Part shown: piece by piece, positions 50,658-58,336 of the stretch
Position numbering within the stretch: position 1 is the stretch's first letter
How the letters are laid out: each line of letters begins with the position of its first letter
Source of the DNA: Dactylosporangium aurantiacum
GTDB taxonomy: Bacteria; Actinomycetota; Actinomycetes; Mycobacteriales; Micromonosporaceae
DNA length: 64,000 nucleotides
NCBI RefSeq assembly: GCF_000716715.1
Contig: NZ_JNYJ01000043.1
Location: 1-64,000 of the forward strand
Direction: 5' to 3'
Translations under genes and position numbers: made by a program
The notes under the pieces: generated by a model
What the model was told of the DNA's origin: nothing
The model's input: only the letters and a program-made list of their open reading frames with translations
Database searches by the model: none

Positions 50658-51464
50658 CGCCGCGAGGGGCTTGTCGCCGCCGCCGGGGCGGTCGTCGTCC
50701 TTCTGCTGGGCCACGAACACCACGGTGCCGTCGGCGTGCCGGTAGGCGGCCCACTGGTCGAAGTCGCCCTTGGTGCCGGTGGCGAGGCCCACGGTGACGC
50801 CGGTGCCGGTCGTCACCAGCCGGCAGCTCGCCGGGGCGGTCCAGAACGCGCCCGCCACCGCGCAGGCGTCCCCGGTCACGGTGATCAGGCCCGGCTCGTA
50901 CACGGTGACCAGCAGCTGGCCGACCCCGCCGTCCTTGCCGAGCTGGGTGCTGGCCAGATACGACCACGCGTCACGGTCGCCGACCTTGTTCTCGAACTGG
51001 GCCTGCGCCATGCGCGACGCCACGAGCTGGTCCGTGCCGGGGTTGTCCAGCGCCGTGTAGCCGGCCGGCACGACGGCGAGCAGGTCGGTCATGAGCTGCT
51101 GGCCCAGGTCGTACTTGGTGCCGGCGCGGGCGGTGCGGTCCTGCTGCGGCTCCCCGTTCGGCTGGGTCGGCCAGACCGGCTTGTCGGTGGGGACCGGGGC
51201 CGGCGCGGTGCCGCCCGGTGTCGGTGTGCCGCCTGGCGCGCCGACCTGCTGCGGTGCGGCCGTGCCGAGCCCGCCGCCGGCGACCGCGACCGCCACCGCG
51301 GCCACGACGGCGGTCACCGCGACCGCGGCCCCGCCGGCGAGCAGGTTCCGGCGGCGCACGGCGCGGCGCCCGGTGCTCACGGCCACGGCCGGCGACATCG
51401 GCGGCGGTGGGGTGGCGCTGTCGAGGGCGTCGCGCAGCGACACCCGGAAGTCGTCCTCGTTCAT
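50589..51464 (-). CDS. Membrane-anchored partner of a SigE-family sigma factor
   Basis: 291 residues. A cytoplasmic segment of about 38 residues (MNEDDFRVSLRDALDSATPP) is followed by one membrane helix (LLAGGAAVAVTAVVAAVAVAVA) and an outside domain with a Pro/Thr-rich linker and two cysteines (DACAV, ASCRL). It has no zinc-binding anti-sigma motif but is co-translated with the sigma factor (ATGA), the usual arrangement in Micromonosporaceae. It is likely an anti-sigma or sensor protein. Confidence 0.75.
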   Translation of the reverse strand: MNEDDFRVSLRDALDSATPPPPMSPAVAVSTGRRAVRRRNLLAGGAAVAVTAVVAAVAVAVAGGGLGTAAPQQVGAPGGTPTPGGTAPAPVPTDKPVWPTQPNGEPQQDRTARAGTKYDLGQQLMTDLLAVVPAGYTALDNPGTDQLVASRMAQAQFENKVGDRDAWSYLASTQLGKDGGVGQLLVTVYEPGLITVTGDACAVAGAFWTAPASCRLVTTGTGVTVGLATGTKGDFDQWAAYRHADGTVVFVAQQKDDDRPGGGDKPLAALPLTEDRLAALVADERFHIKAS

Positions 51465-51973
51465 ATCCGATTCCTCGTGGCATGCGAGTGGCTGCTGGTT
51501 TCCAGATGGGTGCGTAGGGTCTGCAGCCCCCGCGCGGCCTGGCTCTTGACGGTGCCGGTCGTACAGCTGAGCAGGCTCGCCGTCTCCTCGACGGACAGGT
51601 CCTCCCAGTACCGCAGGATCAGGACGGCCCGCTGCCGGGCCGGCACGGCGGCCAGGGCGGCGATCATCGCCATCCTGTCGTCGGGTGACCGGTCGTGGGT
51701 GGCGCCGTCCAGCGGCAGGTCCGTCACCCGGACCCGGTGCCACCAGCCGAGCCGCCGCTCGTCCAGGAACGCCCGGAACAGCACCTGCCGGACATAGCCG
51801 TCGAGGGCCTCGTGCCGGCTCACCCGGTCCCACGCCAGGTACAACTTGGTGAACGCCACCTGGGTGAGATCCTCGGCCCGGTGCCAGTCGCCGCACAGCA
51901 GGTACGCCGTGCCGCGCATCGCGTCCGAACGCGCGGCGAAATACTCGGCGAACGCCGTGTCCCGATCCGTCAT
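51461..51973 (-). CDS. SigE-family ECF sigma factor
   Basis: 170 residues. Region 2 (FAEYFAARSDAMRGTAYLLC, EDLTQVAFTKLYLAW) and region 4 (AVPARQRAVLILRYWEDLSV, TGTVKSQAARGLQTLR) are those of the SigE/SCO-type ECF group (ECF41/ECF-SigE-like) common in actinomycetes. It overlaps its membrane partner by ATGA. Target genes unknown; the M3 peptidase gene is divergent from it. Confidence 0.93.
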   Translation of the reverse strand: MTDRDTAFAEYFAARSDAMRGTAYLLCGDWHRAEDLTQVAFTKLYLAWDRVSRHEALDGYVRQVLFRAFLDERRLGWWHRVRVTDLPLDGATHDRSPDDRMAMIAALAAVPARQRAVLILRYWEDLSVEETASLLSCTTGTVKSQAARGLQTLRTHLETSSHSHATRNRI

Positions 51974-52048
51974 GCGTTACTCACGGGCCCGGCAGTCGGA
52001 TCGGTTGCACAGACTTCCGGAAAAACCCCGCCCCGATACAGTCGGTAG

Positions 52049-54100
52049 GTGACCACGGACAACCCGTTCTTCGCCGCGAGTGACCTGCCGTATCAGCTGC
52101 CGCCCTTCGACCGCATCGAGACCGGGCACTACCTGCCCGCGTTCGAGCGGGGCATGGCCGAGCAGCGGGCGGAGGTCGAGGCCATCGCCACCCTGACCGA
52201 GCCGCCGACGTTCGACAACACCCTCGTGGCGCTGGAGCGCTCGGGCCGCGTCCTGCAGCGCGTGTCGGCCGCGTTCTTCAACGTCACCAGCTCCGACACC
52301 AGTCCCGACCTGCAGCAGATCGAGTCGCAGGTGGTGCCGCTGCTGTCCGCGCACGGCGACGCGATCATGCTCGACCGCCGGCTCTTCGCCCGCATCGAGC
52401 AGCTGTACGCCGAGCGCGACACCCTGGCCCTGGACGGCGAGTCGGCGTGGCTGCTGGAGCGGTACCACACCGAGTTCGTCCGCGCCGGCGCCCGGCTGTC
52501 CGAGGACGAGCACGTCCGGCTGCGGGAGCTCAACGCCGAGCTGGCCGCCCTGGCCACCGAGTTCGGCAACAAGGTCCGCGACGAGATGAAGGCCAGCGCG
52601 GTCGTCGTGCAGGACGCCGAGGAGCTCGCCGGGCTGTCCGCCGACGCGGTTGCCGCCGCCGAGGTCGCCGCCCGCGACCGGGACCTCGAGCGGGGCTATG
52701 CGCTGAACCTGATCCTGCCGACCGCGCAGCCGGCGCTCGCGTCGCTGCACAACCGGGAGGTCCGGGAGCGGCTGCACGCCGCCTCCGTCGGGCGCGGTTC
52801 CAGCGGCGGCGAGCACGACACGACCGCCCTCGTGCTGCGCATCGTGCGGCTGCGGGCGGAGCGGGCCCGGCTGCTCGGCTTCGAGCACCACGCGGCGTAC
52901 AACATCGCCGACAACACCGCCCGCAGCGTCGGCGCCGTCCAGGAGATGCTGGCGAAGCTGGCCCCGGCCGCCGTCGCCAACGCCCGGCTCGAGGCCGAGG
53001 ACCTGCAGGAGACGATCGGCGACGCGTTCACCCTCCAGCCGTGGGACTGGGCGTACTACACCGAGCAGGTCCGCCGGGAGCGCTACGCGATCGACGAGGC
53101 CGAGCTGCGGCCGTACTTCGAGCTGGAGCGGGTCCTGCACGACGGGGTGTTCTTCGCCGCCGGCCGGCTCTACGGCATCCGCTTCCAGGAACGGCCGGAC
53201 CTGCCGGCGTACCACGCCGACGCCCGCGTCTTCGAGGTCTTCGACCGCGACGGCGGGCCCCTCGGCCTGTTCATCGGCGACTTCTTCACCCGCCCGTCGA
53301 AGCGCGGCGGCGCGTGGGCCAACGCCCTCGTGCCGCAGTCGCGGCTGTTCGGCACGGCACCGGTCGTCGTGAACAACCTCAACATCAACCGGGCGCCCGA
53401 CGGCGAGCCGACGCTGCTCACCCTGGACGAGGTCCGGACCCTGTTCCACGAGTTCGGTCACGCGCTGCACACCCTCTTCTCGCAGGTGCACTTCCCGAAG
53501 TTCGCCGGCACCCGGGTCCCCCGCGACTTCGTCGAGTATCCGTCGCAGGTCAACGAGGTGTGGATGCTGTGGCCGGAGGTCCTGGCCAACTACGCCACGC
53601 ACCACCGCACCGGCGAGCCGCTGCCGGCCTCCGTGGTGGAGCGGCTGCGGGCGGCGGAGCAGTTCAACAAGGGCTTCGCGACCACCGAGTACCTGGCCGC
53701 GACGCTGCTCGACCTGGCCTGGCACACGCTGACCGTCGAGGAGGCGGCGGCAGTCACCGACGTGCTCGCCTTCGAGGCTCTTGCGCTGGAGCGGGCCGGC
53801 GTCGCGGTGCCGTTCGTGCCGCCGCGGTACCGGACCACCTACTTCGCGCACATCTTCAGCGGCGCCGCGTACAGCGCCGGCTACTACTCCTACATCTGGA
53901 GCGAGGTCCTCGACGCCGACACCGTCGACTGGCTGACCGAACAGGGCGGGCTGCGCCGCGAGCTCGGCGACACGTTCCGTGACGGCCTGCTCGCCAAGGG
54001 CGGCAGCGCCGACTCGATGGAGGTGTACCGGGCGTTCCGCGGTCGCGATCCGTTGATCGAGCCGCTACTCAAACGTCGCGGATTGATCAGTGTTCCTTAG
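52049..54100 (+). CDS. M3-family oligopeptidase (peptidyl-dipeptidase Dcp-like)
   Basis: 683 residues, cytoplasmic. Zinc motif HEFGH at 467-471 (TLFHEFGHALHTLFS) and the conserved downstream EYPSQVNE supplying the third ligand. C-terminal substrate residues YYSYIWSEVLDAD are typical of Dcp/OpdA. It removes dipeptides or degrades signal peptides and other short peptides. The GTG at 52049 is preceded by a TACAGT hexamer 6 nt away, suggesting a leaderless transcript. Confidence 0.95.
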   Translation: MTTDNPFFAASDLPYQLPPFDRIETGHYLPAFERGMAEQRAEVEAIATLTEPPTFDNTLVALERSGRVLQRVSAAFFNVTSSDTSPDLQQIESQVVPLLSAHGDAIMLDRRLFARIEQLYAERDTLALDGESAWLLERYHTEFVRAGARLSEDEHVRLRELNAELAALATEFGNKVRDEMKASAVVVQDAEELAGLSADAVAAAEVAARDRDLERGYALNLILPTAQPALASLHNREVRERLHAASVGRGSSGGEHDTTALVLRIVRLRAERARLLGFEHHAAYNIADNTARSVGAVQEMLAKLAPAAVANARLEAEDLQETIGDAFTLQPWDWAYYTEQVRRERYAIDEAELRPYFELERVLHDGVFFAAGRLYGIRFQERPDLPAYHADARVFEVFDRDGGPLGLFIGDFFTRPSKRGGAWANALVPQSRLFGTAPVVVNNLNINRAPDGEPTLLTLDEVRTLFHEFGHALHTLFSQVHFPKFAGTRVPRDFVEYPSQVNEVWMLWPEVLANYATHHRTGEPLPASVVERLRAAEQFNKGFATTEYLAATLLDLAWHTLTVEEAAAVTDVLAFEALALERAGVAVPFVPPRYRTTYFAHIFSGAAYSAGYYSYIWSEVLDADTVDWLTEQGGLRRELGDTFRDGLLAKGGSADSMEVYRAFRGRDPLIEPLLKRRGLISVP

Positions 54101-54151
54101 GTTTTGTTAAGACGTCTTCCGGTCGGGGCGCCGCGTCCATAAGCTGTCGCG

Positions 54152-54841
54152 GTGCGTGGCGCCACCCCCCGGCGGACGCCCGCTGCCGCACGCCGCCTGC
54201 ATCTGAGCAGGTTCGCGTTGCTCGCCGCGGTCAGTCTCGTCGCCTCCCTGATCAGTGTCGGTGTCTCCTGGGCGATCTTCCCCAACGAGCCGGCGGCGGT
54301 CACCGACGACACCGCGTTCGACGCCGCCAAGTTCTACGAGACCCACGCCCGGGCCAACGCCGCCCGCGGGGTCGAGCTGGCCTCCGCGCCCGGCGCGTCC
54401 CTCGTCCCGAAGCCCGTCGCCGGCCTCACCCAGGCGGCGACCAACAACGCCTTCATCGTCATCGAGGTCGGCCGCCAGATGGGCCTGCCCGAGCGCGCGT
54501 ACGTCGTGGCCATCGCGACCGCGTTGCAGGAGACGTACCTGAAGAACCTCGCCAACCCGAAGGTCCCGGCGTCGCTGAAGCTCCCCCACGAGGGCACCGG
54601 CACCAACTACGACTCCGTCGGCATCTTCCAGCAACGCGTCAGCATCTGGGGCACCGTCGAGCAGCTCATGGACCCGGCCTTCGCCTCGGCCAAGTTCTAC
54701 ACCAAGCTGATGAAGGTCTCGGGCTGGCAGTCCATGAGCATCACGGGGGCGGCCCAGGCGGTGCAGCGGAGCGCTTTCGCCAGCGCGTACGCCAAGCACG
54801 CCACCACCGCCCAGAAGATCGTCGACCAGCTGACCGACTGA
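54152..54841 (+). CDS. Secreted or anchored lysozyme-like protein
   Basis: 229 residues. An N-terminal basic stretch and one membrane helix (FALLAAVSLVASLISVGVSW) precede an outside domain. The segment VVAIATALQETYLKNL, then YDSVGIFQQR and FYTKLMKVSGWQ, is the pattern of the lysozyme-like actinobacterial family often labelled hypothetical. The Glu in ALQET could be catalytic. Likely acts on peptidoglycan, not proven. GTG start; TAAGCT lies 6 nt upstream, suggesting a leaderless start. Confidence 0.72.
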   Translation: MRGATPRRTPAAARRLHLSRFALLAAVSLVASLISVGVSWAIFPNEPAAVTDDTAFDAAKFYETHARANAARGVELASAPGASLVPKPVAGLTQAATNNAFIVIEVGRQMGLPERAYVVAIATALQETYLKNLANPKVPASLKLPHEGTGTNYDSVGIFQQRVSIWGTVEQLMDPAFASAKFYTKLMKVSGWQSMSITGAAQAVQRSAFASAYAKHATTAQKIVDQLTD

Positions 54842-55087
54842 CCTGAGCCGAGCGTTTCACGGAGCCGGCGGCACGCGTCACGGCCGGGGTTTTGCGCCGG
54901 TCGTGCGCACGGCAACCACCCGCCCACCACGGGCAACGCCGAGCAGCCGATCACACCGGCGTCCCACGTGCGGCGGGCCGCGATCCGCCACGGACCCGGT
55001 CCCTGGTCAGTGCCGGACGCGACCCGCCACCAGCGACGCCTCCACAACTCCGCCACCACCGCCCGGCCACCACGCGCACCGCACCAC

Positions 55088-55238
55088 CACCGCGACCTGT
55101 CGCCGCCCGCCGCTTACTACCGCGACCTGTCGCGGCCCGCCGCCCACCACCGCGCTCTATTGCCGCCCGCCGCTTACCTCCGCGACCCGTCGCCGCCCGC
55201 CGCCCACCGCCGGGACCCGGCACCAGCCCGCCGCACAC
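55088..55238. repeat. ~30-bp tandem repeat, five units
   Basis: The gap 54842-55301 holds no supported gene. About five units of ACCGCGACCTGTCGCCGCCC + GCCGCTTACT, with drift, occupy 55088-55238. Open frames here are repeat artefacts. Confidence 0.8.
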
Positions 55239-55264
55239 CGCGAGCCGCAGTCATCAACTTCGCT

Positions 55265-55279
55265 ACTGGTCCAACCAGT
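55265..55279. promoter_or_regulatory. FadR-type operator ACTGGTCCAACCAGT
   Basis: A perfect 6-3-6 inverted repeat that fits the FadR-subfamily consensus T-N-G-T-N3-A-C-N-A, 22 nt upstream of the FadR-type regulator start. Autoregulation is the simplest reading. Confidence 0.7.
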
Positions 55280-55301
55280 TGATGTGTGAGACAGTCACCC
55301 G

Positions 55302-56057
55302 GTGACGTTGACGCCGGCTCCTCGTAGCAACGTGTCCGACCATGTGTTCGCGCAGGTGCGCGATGCGATCCTCAGCGGGGCGTATCTGCCCGACGCGAGC
55401 CTGCCGAGTGAGCGCGAGCTCGCCGCTACGTTCGAGGTCAACCGGCACGCGGTGCGCGAGGCGCTGCGCCGGTTGCAGCAGCTCGGCCTCGTCAAGGTCA
55501 GCCAGGGCGGCGCGACCAGGGTGCTGGACTGGCGGCTGCACGCCGGGCTCGACCTCGCCATGTCCACCGCCATCTCGGCCGGCGACGCGCTGCCGGTCGG
55601 CACGCTCGTGCGCGACATGATGGAGATGCGCGCCTGCATCGGGGCCGATTCGGCCAGGCTGTGCGCGCTGCGGGGGACGGCGGCCGCGAAGGAGCAGATC
55701 GCCGCCAGGGTCGACGACCTCGCGGCCGCCGCGCCGGACCTGGACCGCATGGGCGAGGCCAACGTCGCGCTGTGGCGGGCGGTCGTCACGGGCAGCGGCA
55801 ACACGGCGTACCTGCTGGCGTTCAACAGCCTCGTCAGCGGTGCGCTCGCGGTCGGGCACGTGCCGCCGCGGCTGCGCACCGCCGAGCTGCTCGACGTCGC
55901 CGGGCACCGGCTCCTCAGCGACCACATCGCCGGCGGCGCCGGCGACCTCGCCGAGGCGCAGGCCCGGGCGCTGCTGACCGCGTCGCTCCCGGCACCGCTC
56001 TCCGCCCGGACAGGCAGCTCCGCCGCGCGGAAGGACAGCTCCACCACGCGGAGCTAG
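55302..56057 (+). CDS. FadR/GntR-family transcriptional regulator
   Basis: 251 residues. GntR winged helix at the N-terminus (DHVFAQVRDAILSGAYLPDA, SERELAATFEVNRHAVREAL), then an all-helical FCD-type ligand domain. FadR-type proteins usually sense acids or acyl-CoA and control lipid or carboxylate catabolism. The next two genes look like ether-lipid enzymes, so they are the likely targets. Starts at GTG 55302 behind its own predicted operator. Confidence 0.9.
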   Translation: MTLTPAPRSNVSDHVFAQVRDAILSGAYLPDASLPSERELAATFEVNRHAVREALRRLQQLGLVKVSQGGATRVLDWRLHAGLDLAMSTAISAGDALPVGTLVRDMMEMRACIGADSARLCALRGTAAAKEQIAARVDDLAAAAPDLDRMGEANVALWRAVVTGSGNTAYLLAFNSLVSGALAVGHVPPRLRTAELLDVAGHRLLSDHIAGGAGDLAEAQARALLTASLPAPLSARTGSSAARKDSSTTRS

Positions 56058-56167
56058 GACCCGCGCCGAGACAACCCCGCCCCGCCTCAAGCCCACCCCG
56101 CCCGAAGACCATCCCACCCCGCCCCGCGCGAGGAACACCCCGCCGCCGCGCGAAAGGAAAGCCGAGC

Positions 56168-56995
56168 ATGATCCCCGCCGTGCTCTACGCCGTGCCCGCG
56201 TTCCTGCTGCTCATCGTGATGGAGGCGGTCTCGTACCGCTTCCTGCCCGACGACGACGAGCGCGGCTACGAGGTCCGCGACACCACCACCAGCCTCTCCA
56301 TGGGACTCGGCAGCCAGGTCATCGGCGTACCGTGGAAGATCGTGGTCGCGCTCGCGTACGCCGGCCTCTACGTCCTCACCCCGCTCAAGCTGGACCCCCA
56401 CAGCCCGTGGACGTGGGTGCTGCTGTTCTTCGCCGACGACCTCGCGTACTACTGGTTCCACCGCCTGCACCACGAGGTCCGGCTCTTCTGGGCCGGCCAC
56501 GTCGTGCACCACTCCAGCGTCTTCTTCAACCTGTCCACGGCGCTGCGGCAGAGCTGGACCCCGATGACGGGCACGCCGTTCTGGCTGTTCCTGCCGCTGC
56601 TGGGCATCCCGCCGTGGATGGTGTTCCTGCAGCAGTCGATCAGTCTCGCGTACCAGTTCTTCCTGCACAGCGAGCGGATCGACCGGCTTCCCGCCGTCGT
56701 GGAGTGGTGCTTCAACACCCCGTCGCACCACCGCGTCCACCACGGCGCCAACGCCGAGTACCTGGACCGCAACTACGGCGGCATCCTCATCGTCTGGGAC
56801 CGCCTCTTCGGCACGTTCGAACCCGAACGAGCCCGCGTCGTGTACGGGCTGACGAAGAACATCACCACGTACAACCCGTTGCGTGTGGCGACCCACGAGT
56901 ACCGCGACATCTGGCGCGACGTACGGACCGCCACCTCCTGGCGCCACCGGCTGCGCTTCGTGTTCGGCCGCCCCGGCTGGCAGCCGGCCGCATGA
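56168..56995 (+). CDS. Fatty-acid-hydroxylase-superfamily membrane enzyme, alkylglycerol-monooxygenase-like
   Basis: 275 residues with four membrane helices and the full histidine set: WFHRLHHE, GHVVHHSS, FLHSE, and TPSHHRVHHG. Beyond the shared His boxes it carries phrases I know from TMEM195/AGMO: NLSTALRQSW, NTPSHHRVHHGAN, DRNYGGILIVWDRLFGTFE and VVYGLTKNI. AGMO cleaves the O-alkyl bond of glyceryl ethers. General annotation would be sterol desaturase. The cofactor (tetrahydrobiopterin in animals) is unknown in bacteria. ATG 56168 has AAAGGAAAG upstream; the stop overlaps the next gene. Confidence 0.85.
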   Translation: MIPAVLYAVPAFLLLIVMEAVSYRFLPDDDERGYEVRDTTTSLSMGLGSQVIGVPWKIVVALAYAGLYVLTPLKLDPHSPWTWVLLFFADDLAYYWFHRLHHEVRLFWAGHVVHHSSVFFNLSTALRQSWTPMTGTPFWLFLPLLGIPPWMVFLQQSISLAYQFFLHSERIDRLPAVVEWCFNTPSHHRVHHGANAEYLDRNYGGILIVWDRLFGTFEPERARVVYGLTKNITTYNPLRVATHEYRDIWRDVRTATSWRHRLRFVFGRPGWQPAA

Positions 56996-57645
56996 GACTC
57001 CCCCTGTGGCTGTTCGCCTGCGCCGCCGCCGAGCTCACGGGCGTCGCCCTGTCCTGGGAGCCGTTGCAGTGGGTGGCGAAGCCGCTCCTTGCTCCTTTGC
57101 TGCTCTGGTACCTGCTCAGCACGGCCGGCAGGTCCGCGCTCGGCTGGGGCCTGGTGTTCGCGTGCGCGGGTGACGTGGCGCTGCTCGTGCCGGGTACAGC
57201 AGCATTCCTGATCGGCATGGCGTGCTTCCTGGGCACCCAGGTCTGCTTCCTGGTCGCCTTCCTGCGCCGGGCTCCCCTGCACCGCCCGGCCGCCGCCGGC
57301 TACGCGGTGCTGTGGGCCGCGCTCAACGCCCTGCTCTGGCCGTCGCTGGGCGCGTTGCGGGTGCCGATTCTGGTGTACAGCCTCGCTTTGAGCGCCATGG
57401 CCGCCGCCGCGTACGCGGTCTCCCGCCGGGTCGCCGTCGGCGCCGCGCTGTTCCTGCTCTCGGACCTGCTGATCGGCCTGGGCGCCGCCGACCTGGACTT
57501 CCCCGGCCGGGACCTGGTCGTCATGGCCACGTACATCGCCGCGCTCTTCCTCATCACCACCGGCTTCGCCGTTCTACCGGAGGGTACCGGGGTGGTTGCT
57601 GCGCGTAGCGGCGCTGGACGGGGTGGGGTGGGTCCGGGAGAATGA
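56992..57645 (+). CDS. YhhN/TMEM86-family protein (lysoplasmalogenase-like)
   Basis: 217 residues, seven or eight membrane helices. The two conserved acidic sites of the family are visible: VFACAGDVALLVPG and ALFLLSDLLIGLG. TMEM86B hydrolyses the vinyl-ether bond of lysoplasmalogens. It starts at ATG 56992, overlapping the hydroxylase stop by 4 bp, so the two enzymes are made together. The last 20 residues (EGTGVVAARSGAGRGG) look like an added tail. Confidence 0.85.
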   Translation: MRLPLWLFACAAAELTGVALSWEPLQWVAKPLLAPLLLWYLLSTAGRSALGWGLVFACAGDVALLVPGTAAFLIGMACFLGTQVCFLVAFLRRAPLHRPAAAGYAVLWAALNALLWPSLGALRVPILVYSLALSAMAAAAYAVSRRVAVGAALFLLSDLLIGLGAADLDFPGRDLVVMATYIAALFLITTGFAVLPEGTGVVAARSGAGRGGVGPGE

Positions 57646-57675
57646 GGTGCGGCGCCTACCGGGGGGAGGCGGCAC

Positions 57676-58020
57676 ATGCCACGACCGTACTTTTCTTTGG
57701 ACGCACCAGATTCCGGGACGTTCACGTCGTTCGACTCGATCGACTGGGAGTCCCGTTTCGCGGCCGCCCGAGCCGACCGCGCCCGCCGGCGCGAGGAGCG
57801 GCTGAGGGTCAGGGCGGAGTTCGCCGAGGCGCGCCGGCACGGGTTGGTCGCCCGCCACGCCACGAAGCTCGCGCGGCTGCGGTCGGCTCAGGTGCCGGCG
57901 GCTGGACCTGGTGCGGCATCAGCGGATCCGCGTGGCGCGGCCGCGGGCGGGCCGGCCGTGCGGCCACCGGCCTGTCCGGCACATGCCGCTACGACACCGG
58001 CGCCGAGCCGGCCGGGGTCA
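57676..58020 (+). pseudogene. Coiled-coil ORF without a convincing 3' end
   Basis: GGGGGGAGG precedes ATG 57676. The first 70 codons (MPRPYFSLDAPDSGTFTSFD..., then a basic coiled coil ADRARRREERLRVRAEFAEA) look like protein. After about 57890 codon quality falls, and the frame stays open by composition alone through the opposing small gene and the kinase to 59115. It is probably a frameshifted or decayed gene, or a small protein whose stop was lost. Confidence 0.35.
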
Positions 58021-58209
58021 CAGCATGCCGTGCTGGACGATCCAGTCGAAGGAGGCGGTCTCCTCGTAGGAGAACTCCAGCGCCACGATCAGCGTGAAGC
58101 GGCGGTCGATCTGGTACGGGGTGAAGCGGTGGACGGCGCACTCCATCCAGATCGGGATGCGCGACGCCGGGTTGGCCAGGACGGCGTGTTTGCCGCAGCG
58201 GTGCTCCAT
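58018..58209 (-). CDS. Small hypothetical protein, 63 residues
   Basis: Almost every codon ends in G or C, and the composition is balanced: MEHRCGKHAVLANPASRIPI, then WMECAVHRFTPYQIDRRFTL, ending FDWIVQHGML. Two cysteines and three histidines are present but no clear metal motif. Start ATG 58209. Too short to name a family. Confidence 0.6.
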   Translation of the reverse strand: MEHRCGKHAVLANPASRIPIWMECAVHRFTPYQIDRRFTLIVALEFSYEETASFDWIVQHGML

Positions 58210-58336
58210 GGGCCGCAACGTTATCGACGGTGGCGCGATCGCATCAGCCTGCTGCCTGATACTCCATATGGTGTACGAGACGGTGCCTCCGCGCGGACGA
58301 CGACCTGGCGAGCTGCCGCCCCTAGCGTTCGACGGC

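Noticed and set aside
54968..55282. Possible 104-residue protein in the repeat-filled gap
   Set aside because: Sequence is a translation of ~30-bp tandem repeats, with no ribosome site and equally open frames on both strands.
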